Assembly (NCBI GenBank): GCA_001986395.2
Contig: MQVO02000033.1
Coordinates: 124,001-188,000 of the forward strand
DNA: 64,000 nt
Direction: 5' to 3'
DNA from: Irpex lacteus
Taxonomy: Eukaryota; Basidiomycota; Agaricomycetes; Polyporales; Irpicaceae
Of the stretch, positions 10,451 through 24,322 are shown piece after piece (position 1 is the stretch's first letter; the number at the start of each line of letters is the position of its first letter). The translations under genes and the position numbers were made by a program. The notes below the pieces were generated by a model, which was given only the letters and a program-made list of their open reading frames with translations, was not told where the DNA came from and ran no database searches.

Positions 10451-13400
10451 ATGAGCCAAACAACAACAGGAAACGCGTCGGACGTACCGTCCTCTCCTGA
10501 GGATGGAGGCAATTTCAGACGAAATCTCGAGATAGACATGAAGGGCCTGATAGGGGATGCGGTAGGAAATGTGAGTAGATATACAACTATAGTTTATGCT
10601 ACTACTCTACTGCACTAGTCAGGAATATTGCTGCAGAATGACTGCTAAACGTTCCCCCTTTCCAGATGAGCATAAGTCCAGGGAGCCGAGACGTTGTATT
10701 GGCAGCGTGCGTGCGGTCTCTTGTCAACCTCTGAACGTTGAATGACTGTGAATTCTCAGGCGGAAGGGCTTGTTCATCATCGACCTGGAGAACCCACTTA
10801 ATGTCCCACGGTGAGCAAATCATAGCCACGAGTTATCGAGTGAACTCTGAGCAAATGCAGCTTCTTACCACAGGGAGGAACGTGGGACGTAGCTGACGTG
10901 CAATGGAACCCCCACATGGCAAGGAAAGAGTACATTGTGTCAACGTCAAGCGAGAAGCTGTATGTACCGTAGTTTTCGATCCGTTCTTCACACAGAGCTC
11001 ATAACCCTCCCAGCCTGATATGGAATTTGTATATGTCCGGAAAGACCTCCATCCAGCATATCCTGCAGGCACACTACCGGGCTATTACGGATATCAATTG
11101 GCACACTACCGACCCGGACATTGTCGTCAGTACAGGCATAGACTCGTGGCTTTGGGCGTGGGACTTGCGGACTACATCGAAGCCTGTAATTGGTGCGTCT
11201 CATACCAGATATAATTAGTATCTGTAGAGGAAGTCTGATGATTCTTCATTTCAGGTTTATGTGCATTCAATGGTACGTCTTATATCATAGTCATGCAGTA
11301 TGAGCTCACGCTTGTAATCTAGCCGGCGCAACCCAGGTGAAATGGAACCGTCAAGACGGCAATCTTCTCGCTTCTTCGCACATGAATGAAGTCCTCATAT
11401 GGGATCGACGAGTTAGTCACGCATATTAATTTCCAAACACTCATTCATGCTCACTCGCACCCCTCGTTAGAAAGGCTCTCTACCCGTAACTCAGCTCAAA
11501 GCTCACGGCCTCAAGATCTACGGTATAGACTGGGCCCATCATCGGCGCGATGAGATCGTCACCTGCTCCCTTGACAAAACTATCAAAGTCTGGGATATCC
11601 AACATATCAATAATACAGAACGTCCGGAGCCGACTTTTACTATCAATACTTCGTATCCCATCTGGAGGGCGAGAAACCTTCCGTTTGGCGAAGGAGTTTT
11701 GAGTCTGCCTCAGCGTGGGGAGACTGCTTTGGAAATGTTCACGCCCGAGTATCACTATGAGCCACTTGCAAGGTTCGTGGGACATACGGATGTTGTGAAG
11801 GAGTTCGTATGGAGGAAGGGCGGACAAGGTTTGTCTATTTCATTTTGCCCGATAAACCATTTCTGAATATGGTCATCAGACAATAATGAGTTCCAGCTCA
11901 TTACGTGGTCAAAAGACAAGAGTCTTCGCTTCTGGCCTATCGATCAAGAGGTAATGCAGGTTAGTGACACCATAGCTGCTTCATGGGCCTCGGCTGATGA
12001 TCATATGTAGAAAGTAGGCAAGCCCGCACCGAGCTTGCCATCCACCCCAGGCCCGCAATACTTCGACCAGCAAACTTCGTTCAGCAACCCACCCATAGAT
12101 GCTCAGCCCTTCCCAACGGTATCCGCACCGGTGGGTTACCGCTCAATCCTAGCAGAAGTCCGTGCCTCGCAGCCCAGTAGACCTCACAAGACCAGCATGA
12201 CCCGAGGCTCACAAGAATTCGCACGCACCAGATCCATGTCACAGCTCACCAAGCAACCCGTGCCCGCCAGTGTACCAGAAAACGAAGAAGATAAGGGCAG
12301 CACGATGAGCAGAGGATATGTCGGTGGACGGCCGGTGCCTATCACGGCTGTCCAGTGGTTGTCTAGTGTCAACGTTGGCAAGCGACGGAATAGTAGTGAC
12401 GGGCCAAGGAGCGGCGATAATAGCGGGAACACGTCGAGGTATGCGTCGAGATCGAGGCCACCGTCTGTTCATGTGATGGACCCGACGTTCCCCCCGGTAT
12501 TCGATGTGAGGGGAAGGAGTGGAAAGAGTGGAAGCCGGGACAGGGATGAGGGGCAGGATAACACCGCTCAAACGTTGAAAGACGAGTAAGTCCTGATCAG
12601 GCTTGACAAGGCGAGGGTGTCTGATGTCGCTGTAGAATTACCTCCGTGGCCAATAAATTTGCGGCACAGAAGGTGAAATTGGAGAAGGTATGTACGAACT
12701 GCATTGTTATGGCGAGGACCTGTATGTATTGCTTATTCAATTTACAGGCGGAGTTCTCGAAGAAGCGGACATGCACATTTGGGTTGCATGGGCCATGGGG
12801 AGAATCAACATCCGTCTTTATCCGGATTTCTTTCACTTTTCCTCGGGACTACCCACATGCTTCTCACCCAGGAGGCACGCCTCAAGTCGAGTTGGAACGC
12901 AACCCATTGATCCCCGTCAAGAGTCGAGTGCTTATCCTCCGTCGGTTACGAACGATACGAGAACAACAGAGGCCTTGTCTCGAGGCTTGTTTGAAGTTCT
13001 TACTGTATGGTGACAGCGACAGCGACGACGATAGACCTAGTAGTATGGATGATTCGGAGTCTTCTGACGATGATGTGGGAGTTGCAGCCCGCCGATCGAA
13101 GGATGGTGCGATGACTATGCTGCGAAGCGACAAGAACCTCGCTGAGCCCCGTACGTCGCAGGGTGTCTTTGGACCCAATGGTGAGATGGTCACCCACATG
13201 TCCGATTCTTTCTACTCGTACCTCAACAATATTCATACTCTCTTTAGGTCAACTAGTATGCTTTTTCAGAGCTACGCCTCGTATTGTCCGCCATGTGGCT
13301 CAAGATTTGAATACGTCTCCTTCTCTGGGCACTGCCGCAGTGCCAGACCCAACACCCCGACTATTCTGGTCGCCCATCCTATTATCTGACGCCATGCGCA

Positions 13401-15282
13401 AGCTGGCACTAGCCGCCAAAGACCGCGAGGTTGAGTCTATAGACTTCAAGCGTGCCGAGGACGCACACAGCATCCTGCGTATCATGTCAAACCTTTTCTC
13501 GTTCTCACATCCAAAGGCAAGGAGGGTATCGGACCAGTCACGGCCGTCCCTGGATGAAGCCCCAAACAACTATGCCCTCCTCCCTACGCGGCGAAGTACG
13601 GTGTTTATCAAGGATGCTTCGTCCTACATTGGTTTGGACATTGGTGCTGCCCAGGAGTACGTTTTCCCTGGAGCAGAGCCGGTGGAAGCGTTCAAGCGAA
13701 ACGTAGAAATTGCGCGGTTCCGAGGCCGGCTTGATCATGAACGGGTCTTTAACATGCTACAGATCTTCATGCTTGAGCATGACAAGCCGGACTCAGCTGT
13801 CTTGGGTCCGCCCCTGTATAGTTTGTGCAATCCGCTCATCGTCAGCATGGTTGAGAAATTGTACGTCTCTTCCAGGTCACTGTAACGAGGTTGGCTCATC
13901 GTTTCATCTAGGTATACCGAACTCAGCTTGCAGAAAGACATACAGATGCTGACTATGCTCTCGATCGTCCTGCTAAGACTGGCTGGAGAGATGCGTGAGC
14001 GTGTTCTCCCTTCATTCTACTGGGTATCTCTGAACTAGTGTCAGCGTCCATGTCCATCTCGCCAAGTCCTCACCGGATATATCCGCACCTGGATTACTTC
14101 AACTTCAAACGGTCGAGACAGAACTCTAACACATCCGCGTGGACTCGAGACAGTCTGTCTCCTGCTATGGCGCCCCTTGCCCCTGCCATGTCCTCGCCTT
14201 CATCATCCCGGGGTTCGTGGTCGAGCTTGTTCAACGCCACGAGTATGCGTCGATTTATCAATGGTAAATGAGGATCTTTGCAGTATATTACGATGGACTT
14301 ACATTGTATTTGCAGCGTCTCGTCCTGGCATGCCTATCGCCAGCCGACACCCGCAAGCTTCTCCTCGTTCTCCCATGGCTCGCGAATTCAGGCGAGACTC
14401 ACCAAACAGTCCCGTCGTGTCTCATCCCGCGTCCAAGTCTTGGCATGACTCAGCCATAGCAGAGAACTCGTCTTTCAAGCATGTGGTCTCCTTCTCTTCA
14501 GCTGGCCATCGTTCCCGCCGACCAACTTTCTCGCAAGTCGTCAGTAGCGGGCTGCAGAACGGTGAAAAGAAACGTATCGTGGCTGAGATGGTACCTCAAA
14601 TGAAACTACAAAGGTACGTTCACTTTCGCGTTGCAAACTCAATCACTGTTCAACGGCCTTCCAGATCAATGTTCAGATTACAGCCAAAGATGAGGCAGCA
14701 ATTGCATGCCCATATCTGGGCTTATGCGGATATGCTATCCGCGTGGCAGCTCCCACACAAACGAGCAGAGCTGCTGAAAGCTACATCAGGGGAGATGTTC
14801 ACTAACCCGATACTGCCTGCAGTGCTGGACATGCTCGATTCTAGTCCCGTCGGTATGTATCATTTGCTTCTGTAAAATAAGACAGATACTCACACACTCA
14901 TAGGTGTGGCACGCACATGTGCCTCGTGCTCTCATGTGAATGAACCTACTGCAGACATATGTGAGCTATGTAACGGGGCCTTCATCCCAGAAAACTGCTC
15001 GATATGTCGTCTGCCTGTAAAAGGTGATTCTCAGTTGACCAGACATATCTCGAATGTTACTTACGTTCTCCCATCACAGGTCTTTCGCATACATGCCTCG
15101 TATGTCTACACGCTTCTCACTTACGATGTTGGAAGAATCGTAAAGATAGCAACTGTGCTACTGGGTGTGGGTGCCGATGTGCGAGTGCATATGGAGGGCA
15201 TACTGGCACAGCTCCTTCGCGACTTGTTTCAACATCACGTACTTCTTCGAGATTCGCTTCTTATACTTTTGACGACCCATAG
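10451..15282 (+). CDS. MTC5: SEACAT/GATOR2 subunit, WDR59/Mtc5 homologue
   Basis: A long gene with many short exons. The N-terminal half is a WD40 propeller; visible pieces are WDVADVQWNPH, SLIWNLYMSGK, HYRAITDINWH, LWAWDLRT, VLIWDRR, IYGIDWHHR and TIKVWDI. A disordered Ser-rich segment (about 12010-12590) follows, then an RWD domain around 12640-13010 (HGPWGES...FPRDYPHA...PVKSRV). The gene ends in a Cys/His-rich zinc module: CASCSHVNEPTADICELC, CSICRLPVKG, and HTCLVCLHASHLRCW after the last intron. WD40 plus RWD plus a terminal RING-like finger is the architecture of WDR59/Mtc5, a subunit of the GATOR2/SEACAT complex that promotes TORC1 activity at the vacuole. The alternative is a related SEA subunit (WDR24/Sea2), but the central RWD favours WDR59. 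The stop at 15280 follows from splicing the last intron. Confidence 0.85.
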
Positions 15283-15602
15283 TACCGTGACAGTATCAGC
15301 TGTGATAGCTGACTTCGTACGAGAATACATTTGTTGCAACTTAGTTTATATGTATTACTCACTATCATATTGTCTCTGCTCTTCGCTGACTACTGAGAGG
15401 CAGATACATCGCTGTGCAAATGACACAACCACTGGCAGTGCGACTCGAAGAGTCGAACCTGCCCTGCCGGCGCTAGTAGTTGCGGATATTGAGCGCTAAG
15501 TTAGCTGTAAGCGTCTATTAGCACGTGGCTCATCTCACGAAATTTCGAGTTGCGGCGGCGATCACATCACTGGTCTCTGCTTTCTCTCTCCTTCCCGCCA
15601 CC
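15283..15602. other. Intergenic, WDR59 3' end and RLP24 promoter
   Basis: There is no gene. The RLP24 start sits in a strong context (GCCACCATGC) right after a pyrimidine-rich tract, as is common in fungal promoters. Confidence 0.5.
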
Positions 15603-16342
15603 ATGCGTATTGAAAAGTGCTACTTCTGCTCAAAGAGCGTATATCCTGGTCATGGTATGTGATCTGGTAACTGTATAAAACCTCTATTAACCGTCTCAAA
15701 GGGATTGGCTTCGTTCGCAATGATTCAAAAATGTTCCGTTTCTGCACTTCAAAGTGAGTATTACATTTCCCTCGGTCCTGCGATATAGACTTATAGGCGA
15801 GTACAGATGTCACAAGAACTTCAAGTAGGGCTCTCACTGAAACAAGTAAACACGGATACTGAGTAATCTTGCAGAATGAAGCGAAACCCTCGTAAAGTAA
15901 GGTGGACGAAAGCGTTCCGTAAGGCAGCGGGCAAGGAGATGACAGTGGTGCGTTATATTCTACTTCTAACTTGTTGCTTTATTTATTTATTCTATGTACA
16001 CAGGACTCTACTATTGACTTCGAGAAGCGGAGAAATGTCCCTGTACGCTACGATCGCGAGTTGGTACAGACCACGGTCAAGGCCATGAAGCGGATTGCGG
16101 AGATCAAGCAGAAGAGAGAGCATGCCTTCTGGAAACACAGGATGGCTGCAAGCAGAGAGAAGCTACGTGCACACAGGAAGAAGAAGCTGTTGGAGAAGTC
16201 TTCGTCTGTCAGGCTCGTGGAACCTGTGGCCATGGAGGCAGAGGAGCCAGAGCGGATACGGGAGAAGATCAAGGTGCCTACCAAGTCGCGCAGTGCACTT
16301 GTTCCCGGCGAAGGACGGTCGATGGGCATGGACATCGATTGA
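15603..16342 (+). CDS. RLP24: Ribosome biogenesis protein RLP24
   Basis: Five exons spell [18 protein letters not shown], then [42 protein letters not shown] and a long Lys/Arg/Glu-rich helical tail ending GMDID. The CxxC...CxxxC zinc finger and the following conserved block are those of the eL24 family. The long C-terminus separates RLP24 from ribosomal protein eL24 itself. RLP24 occupies the eL24 site on pre-60S particles and recruits the AAA ATPase Drg1/Afg2, which later releases it. Exon 3 is only 18 nt (15807-15824) and carries the second zinc-ligand cysteine. The gene converges on ATG2, with 173 nt between the stops. Confidence 0.92.
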
Positions 16343-16515
16343 GCTTTTCATTCACGCTAGCTACGTCTTCGCTTTCGTCTCCTTCTCTCCTGTATTCTGG
16401 CATTGTGCAAATCACTATGGATATGCGTTGCAGCATGTGTACTATTATACATCTGTCGTGGGTGTTGTTACAAATGTGTCATATAAAACAGTAAGTTCCT
16501 CCTCCAATCTATATT

Positions 16516-19500
16516 CTAGCGCTGCTTGTATTTCGCCTCGTTGTCGGTGCGAACATTAGGATCCAGGGTATTGTGCAAACCTAGCAGTGTCTTGCTCACG
16601 GCCTCACTGGCACCAATCATCGGCCTCAGAACTGCAATTGGGACTGCGCGCACAACAGCTCGCATGGTGCCCTATAGCAAGCATTAGCAAAAGCTAATGA
16701 ACTTCAGGTAATATAACACTCACCTCATTGCCTGACCGCTCGTATACCTCCATGGGAACCGCAAGGATGGTTTGGGCCGCAGAAGTGAGATTCCGCCTCA
16801 GACTCTTGTACGCTGACTTGACACCATCCTTAACCCCAGCAGGTTGATCCGCATACCGACTGATCAAATCGTCTGCGTCCACCCCTTCCGCGAAATCATC
16901 GTCTATACCCAACACGCCCGCAGGAAGCTGAAGGGCCTCTGCAGTGACCGACTGGTCGAACTGACCCCCAATGACGTGCTCTGCTTGCTCAAGAATGACC
17001 TGAGTACCTGTGGCAAGTCGAGCACCCAACTTAATCGCCTCGGTTGCGGTGGACTTGACAAATGCCGTGGTGCCCTTCTGAAGTCCGCGGACGACCCGCC
17101 CATCCTTTTTGTACTGGGCGATGGGCAGTAGTACAAGGTCCGCTACGCCCGATCCGACATTGACTACTGAACGAATAGGTGCAACGCCAGAAATAACCTC
17201 CACTAGCTGAGTGGCCTTGACATCCGGAGTCCACAGATCGTTCAGTAGGTCCCCTAGCCTTGCCCATCCGGTGACCTGCACATGTTCGTCAAAACCTAGA
17301 ACGCATTTATATGCGGAAATGACTTACCCCGTTAAGGGTGATGTGTCTCAGAGTCATCTCGGCGCCGTCGAAGTGGAAGAAGTTCATGAGCTCTATGGTC
17401 TTTCCCTCGCGTAAGGCCCTGTAGTCTACACGGCGTGGCTTGAAATCGAGCTTCAAGTCCACTGGAAACACTTCGGCCCGCTCTGTTGGATAGAAGAAGT
17501 CAGTTTCGGTGTATACAAAGGGTGATGGACGGCATACGGAAGAATATCTCATCAGCTGGATCGGAGGGGGCGGAGGGGACAGCTTCTGGATCCTTGAAGG
17601 CAAAGAACTTCTTCATGAAGTCCAATGCATCCTGGTCTACGTGTAAACGGATAGGAAGGATTTTCGCCTGAGAAAAGGTCAGTGACACATTTCGTGAATT
17701 GAGACACCACAGATGCTTACCCTCAGTCGTGCTTCTGTAGCAGGGTTTCCAGGGACGGGGTACACCTTGCGTAGCTCAAACCGAACCATGTTTGAGTCAG
17801 TCTCACGAATATTCCCGCGAGAGTCCGTATGAAGCGAGGTCAAGAACTTGCTCCACGTCGAAGTCTTGATATGATCGAAGATTTCAGCATCTCGTATTGT
17901 TACTAAGATTCTGGACGCCAGTGATTTGTGGGATCGGTAATTATCCACTTCAGCGGAGAGGCCTTCCAGCCTGAACTCGATACTTGGTCCCTTCGATCTT
18001 GTCATGCCCTTCTTGGAACGCTTGAGTCGCTTCTCCGGGCTCTTCGGGGAGGTAGGCTGTGGCTTCAACGACTGCCATGAACTCTGACTTGCTGTCTCCA
18101 GATCTTCATTCAGCTCTTCATCAATGGCAGCAATCAAATCCCCCGGCTCCAGCTCGTCTACGTTGTGTTCGAGTCCTATGTATACGGAGTTGAATAGGAG
18201 CGTATTGGTCTCTTCCACAGTTGGATCGGGTGTTTGACCATCCGCGACAAGCTGTCTAATCTTCGCCAACCGGCGGCGCATCTCTTTCGCTTCTTCCTCG
18301 ATAATCCGTCTGGTTCTGGCCCAATCATATCCACCATACAAGAAGACAGTAACGCCGCAGTCGTTGACTCGAAGCTTGAAGGTAGTTTCACCATATCTAG
18401 CGGGTTTGATGAGCATATTTACAACGCGAAACGCACATCACTCACTGAGCAGACTCATCATTAGCTTCCGGAGGAAGTGTCTCGAAGTAATTTTCTTCAA
18501 CCTGCAGCCCCTTTGGATCTAAGAGCCTGATGGTCTCGCCACCATACGCTGAGATGAGGCCTGTCTGATCAGTAATGTTCACATGCATCTCATCCACACT
18601 GAAGTCCTCCAGATCTTCGTCATCGAGCTCTCGTAAACCAGCTGTCGCGCTGAACGAATCATCGAGATAGTCGGGATTGGTTGGGACATCGTCATTCACC
18701 ATGTCCGGAGTTGCGCCGACTTCAGGTATAGTTCTCTGGAAAGCATCTTCCTCGATCGAGGCTTGTAGGACGTCAGCAGGTTGTGAAGCCAACGTTTTGA
18801 AGAACCTACCGGTTAAATCTACTTTCCTCTTCTGTTCCGGTGCGATCTCTACTGTGGGCTGACGCCGTGGCTTGGGAGGCTCGGGCCTGCGGGAAGTTCA
18901 GCCACGATCAAAGACGCACTATAATTCACTCACACTTCTGGAGCACTGGAAAAGATGGAGGAAAAGTCTCCAATAAACCCTCCAATAGCAGTGCCAGTAT
19001 CAGCGCACAAATGAAGGCGAAGGTCACCTCGCGGAATAGACATCTTTAGGTAGAGAGTCAGCGTTGCCCGCAGTCATACCATTGAGCAGCGTACCCCAAT
19101 GTCTGCCGGAGTTTTCCCATCTTTCTTAGTAAATGAGAGGTCCAGCCCGGAGAGCTCTGCCACAAGAGAGTACCCAAGCAGCTATCCTGTTGTGAGTACG
19201 ACGCGCAATATAGTCGGTGATAAACTTACTTTCCATATACCGCCACTAGAGCGGGCTACGCGACTCATTGTCGTAGCTTTATTAGAGGACGCGAGACTAT
19301 CATCGACAGAGCTCAGGTCATCTAAGAGCAACAGTGATATGGCCTGAAGGTTCAAATCAAAGGATGTCTCGGGAAGATTGCCGACCATGACACTGGAGAA
19401 CTCTAATTCCCCGAGATGAAGAACCATTGCACCGGGGTATGAAGGGCACAAACCCTGAATGGAACTATCCACAACCTTAATGGAGAGACGGGTCCGTTCA

Positions 19501-22500
19501 CTAGGCACTACAGATTCGAATACCTGTGATGCGTTATGCACTGAGCAACGCACGACATCATAAAGAGAGGAACTCACTCCTGGTGGTGCTTTGACAAAGC
19601 GGGCGATATCTGTTATCCAGGCAAGGTCAGGGTACAGTGTGTACGTTGCACCACAGACCGTCACTTTGATCCTAGACTCCTTTGCTGCAGAGTCTGAAAC
19701 TACAAGAGACGTGAACCGTAACTTCAGCAACGGCTGAACAACACTGGTCTATTCAGGGCGTCGTAAGGTCAAAGTGGGTTTACAAGGAAGTTGTTGCGTA
19801 CCATATTTCGAGGAGTAGTCGAACCCAAGAATAACAAACCGGCATTCTTCTCTGAAGTGTCTCGGACGGACAAGTCGGCGACTCCTAGTGTAATTACAGT
19901 CTCCTCCTGAACGAGGTCAGTTGATAGACAGGGATTGGGGCAATCAAATACTTGCCTTGCCTTCCGGTTTGAGCTCAAGGAGTAGATCGATATCAGAGGC
20001 TGAAAGGTTCATTGGTCGAATGCCAGTCTCACGAGGTAGAGAGATCGTCACGGCAACTGTAGCTCAGCTTGATCAGTGCTGTACAGCATAAGAGTCAATA
20101 TTATACTACCTTCAGAAATAGCCACTTTGACGTTAGTCTCTTCATTGGAACCGGCCCTCCGTGCGGTGACCGTGCTTGCGGCGCTATCTGTTCCACTGCC
20201 TTGGCTATGTCGGGTCTTGTTGAAAAAGCGACTTCCAATGAGGTCTGCGTCTGCATCGCGGGCGGCTGGCCCAGACCCATGCGGATTCAGGGCACGCTCA
20301 ATTAGCTGCGAGATATCATCTGCCCATAGTTGTAAGTTGTCTATCTCCTTCTTCCCGATGTGCACATGAACTGAAGGAATATCAACCGTGACTACAGTCG
20401 TGGAGAGAGTCGGCAGGGCTGCCACTGAGGAAGTCACCGTTTTGGTAATCATGAACTGTGGTCGTGCCTGCTGAACCCCAGCTGCGCGTGAAACTGGGGA
20501 ACCGATGGCAATCCCATCTTCTCTGCTTCTGGATTGTACTTCGAGAGGCAGGGGGCCAAGAGACAAGATCATCTGTGCTTTGCTCGCTCCAGACGACTGA
20601 CAAGCGAATGTTAGCCGTTGCCAACTGGCGGACAACAAGGTCGATGTGTCGCTCGACGTTGGTGACGAGAACGCTTCAGCTAGAAGGGGATCTTCTGTTT
20701 CTGCGAATCGCGCAGACGTAGTCGATTGAGGAGGAGCTTGGTCGCCAGGAGTCAAACGCAGATCATGAATGTCCAACACAATGACACCAGAGCGAACAGT
20801 AAACTTGGGCGGTGGAGGCGTCCTGACTTCCACTCGCAACACGGGAAACGTGATATTGAGCTTCAGTGCGCTCGCCTTCTTGGTCTTGGTCTGTTTCTGG
20901 AGCGTAGGTTAGACAAGGCAAGAATTCAACGATGAACACTGACCTTGCGCCAACTGTCCACTCTGGCGATAGATGGTCTGCCTGTTTCTGGGACTTTCTG
21001 TCGATAGTCCAGTTCAAGATCAAGGTCCTCCAAAACCAGACGCTCCAAGCGCTGCCGTTCTCGTTCTCGATCTCTTTCCTGTTCGCGGAAAGCATAGCCT
21101 CCCCGCTGTGCCCGAGGGGTTGCTGGCGGGGTGTCATCTTCTTCCTCGTCTGCATCCTCTCCCTCCGCCTCTGCGTCCCAATCGTGATCCAAGAAACTCG
21201 AGGGAGCTTCTGGAGGTGGATCTCGAAGACTTAGCTCTTCAAGGAATAGCAACGGTTCACTAAGCCTTTCCGGATTTGCTTTGTTCAACAGCAGCGACGC
21301 GTCATAAAAGATATGAAGCGGCGCGAGCTGGACGTCAACGTCTACCGCAATTTCTGGAGCTTTCCCCCGCGCACGAGAGGATCTACTCGATGAAGCAGCC
21401 GATACCACAGTAAAGACGACTTCTATAGCAGATGCATTCCGACTTGCAGTAGAGACGCCTGATCGCAGGGGAGACGAGGCAACGGGGCTACGCGATGGAG
21501 GGGAAGAGGCGAGCTCCTTGACCTTGTTCATGGGTGTGCTTGGAGCAGAGACTGCTTGCCCTTGAGGTAGTTTGGTACGCCAATTAGAGAGTTTGGCATT
21601 GTGTGGATGTCGGGTTTGGTCGGTCCAGTCAACGACATCGAACGCAGGGAGGGGATGCTGTGAATTTGCCTGGGATAAATCAGGATGCTCGTGGGTAGGA
21701 GGGTACTGAGACCCGAGATGAGGATCGGTAATCAGGATCGGCGACGCATAAAGGCTTGGGGACTGATCCTGGTCGGTGGAGCGCAGGAAAGCGAAAGCGG
21801 ATATATCATCGAGTGATAGTCGGCCAGTCATTGAGGTTCCAGATGGCGAAGCAGCTGCTTTCGACGGCGCAGAAGACGGTACAGGCGCAGAGGACAGCGT
21901 TGCGGAAATATTATCCAGATGCAAACGTACGTATCCATGCTCAAGCTGCGGCGGGATGAGGGGACGACTGTAGAAAGTGGCCAGACCATTCTTCGTGTCA
22001 TTAGAGCTGTCTTCCAAGGGGAGAACTATGACAACGATTCCGCGCATATGAAGACTTGCATCGTAGCGGCTAAAAATACTCGGTGACGATGATGATGGCG
22101 CATCCTTCTTCGAAGTTTGAGTGGTGAATTCTGGAGAGTGCGATGTCCATAGCTCGGCCATCTCGAGGAGACTGCGGGCGTGTTTTGCGCGTAAGGCTAC
22201 GGCTATCACCCCCATAGATACTTCAAGCTTTAAAGCTTCGGAGCCTACAGCAGACTTGGAGTTAGTGTGTGAGATATCGGGGCTTTCCGATTTAGGAGGC
22301 GATGTGGGAGCTGGTGTGCGGGCTGGAGGAGGTGCCACAAGCCGTACGACAATGGGCTCACTACCAAAAGACAGGATGGTTTCATCCTCAATTTCCCTGG
22401 TAAACACCCGTATGGGCGGGGGTGTTGGTGGCGATGGAGATGGAGATTGAGGAGGCGGAGTAGATGGTCTGATAGAAGCCACTGGAGATCCAGACACGTC

Positions 22501-23785
22501 ATTCCCAGCGGGCGCAGTTGAGATAGCAGAAGCATACATGCTGCTAGCAACTGAACTAGCAGGCGAGATGGGTCTGACGGGCAATCCGATAATTGACTGC
22601 GACATCATCATGGTGGTATCTTCGTCCATTTCGGAAGAGTCAGATAGAGCGGGAGAGTATGGAGGAGAATAAGTCGGCGTAGCCGTTGTAGATGATTCGA
22701 CATTCGATGATCGGTGTGTCGAGAGTGATGCGGCTGGGGATGTCAATGACTGAGGACTCAGTGGTCGGAGGTTCCGCGTGGTTATATTCACGCCCGATAC
22801 TTGGACTGTACGAGTAACACCTTGTACATTCGAAGGGCTTGAAGTAGGGCCTTCTTCTTTGAGCTCCGTGTGATATCGAATGGAGGGTACATTCAGAGTA
22901 ATGCTCGAATGACTTGGATGTACCAATGTTATCTTGAGATCTTTCGCGTCGAATTCAAAGCGTGCCAGTAAGCGTTCTACCAGTGTAGCAAATATGGATA
23001 CCCCAGAGGGATCCAAGTCACGGTTTGCGCCTTGTTCAGGCATGAATGGATCCAGGCCGCCCGGTACACGGTCCAGGGACTGTGAGAGGTCCGCGTCAGA
23101 GTACATTGATTCTCGTAAAGCAGCTTCATCGTAGTCATTGAGCTCATCGTGAACAAAGGTCTCCGCCACTGAAGTTATTGACTCTGCTAATCTTGATGAT
23201 GATGTAGTTTTCGACACCGTAGGCACTATATTGAAGGTGAGGTGAAGGGACTCTAAGGAGAGCCCGATGGTGGAGGTTAGGGGATTAGGCCAAGGAATCC
23301 TGGCAGTGATTTTGCCTAATGAGCCGTCATGCAACTCAATGGGAAGGCCTGCCAACATAGAGTTGATGGCCTAAAGCAGGGTATAAGTATAGTGCTTTAC
23401 GCATCATCAGCCTGACACCCAAGGACGGGCTGCGAGCCCTACGCAACGAGGGTCATAAGATAGCTGCAGAGCAGTTCCAGTAGTATACAACCTCCCTTTC
23501 TCTGCACTGGCGAAGTGCTGGAACTATTACCGACAGCCGCAGCTCGTGGTCGCGAACCAGGCGAAATCGAAGACTCACATCGTTATCAAGCTCTACATCC
23601 CTAATCTGAACATATCCTGATCCTATTTGCGAATCAACCTGTTGTATATCAAGTTGTCCTGGCTTGAGAAGGTGCCCAAGAGTTCGTCTCAGCGTAAACG
23701 ATATGAAACGCTTCTGTATGCCAGATGGCAGCGAGAAATCAATGGAAGGGATAGAAGGAAGCCACGATGTCGACCACCAGGACAT
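16516..23785 (-). CDS. ATG2: Autophagy-related protein 2 (lipid-transfer protein)
   Basis: The largest gene of the window. The N-terminus ([20 protein letters not shown], then [21 protein letters not shown]) is the chorein/VPS13-like entry of ATG2. An 810-codon exon (20926-23358) holds the long, mostly disordered middle with Ser/Pro-rich stretches. Downstream exons carry beta-rich segments, and the C-terminus has the conserved ATG2 block [15 protein letters not shown]...[31 protein letters not shown], ending at a stop at 16516-16518. ATG2 forms a hydrophobic groove that moves lipids from the ER to the growing phagophore, working with Atg9 and Atg18. The protein is around 2,000 residues, a usual ATG2 size. 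The ATG at 23785 is the first in frame before the chorein motif. Confidence 0.93.
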
Positions 23786-24322
23786 GATAGTTCACTTGAG
23801 AGAGCAGTAAGTCAGAAGGGTTCAAGTAATAAGCATTGCTTACCGAATCCTCATGGGAGGAACGGCAGAACTCGAGAGGGAGCAGAGGCGCGCGTCCAAC
23901 GCCTGGTTCTAAAGGTGGTGGCGTCTACACGCTTGTCCTGTACGTATACGGTCCCGTATGCTTGTGCAACGCTCAATTGAAGCTTGAAGGACCTACCGCC
24001 TTTCCTGTGATCTTTGTTTCCCGCAGATCTGTCAGGTCCCATACTATAGACACGGTGCCCGGGCTTCAAGTTATCGTCGACGATGTCTTAATTCACAGTC
24101 TCTACTAAACTACAGTAATTATAAGCCCTCTCTCGTCTCGAAGTTCTACTAGCAGTTCTTTGCCCCTAGCCTCATCACAGACAGCATCGCCTTCAACATC
24201 GTCTACTTGGCATATGTCAACACCCAACACCTGTCAATTATCCGTATCGAAATACGGAGACTTTTCTCCCGTGTGATAGTTGACATAGTTATTCGACCTC
24301 TGTTGTGTAATATGGGTGTTCG
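23786..24322. other. Intergenic, ATG2 promoter and 3' end of the reductase gene
   Basis: Frames of 70-115 codons here are on both strands and resemble nothing known to me. The stretch is most simply the ATG2 upstream region. Confidence 0.45.

Noticed and set aside
23836..24108. Frames on both strands upstream of ATG2
   Set aside because: They overlap each other and lack any motif; most simply the ATG2 promoter and leader.
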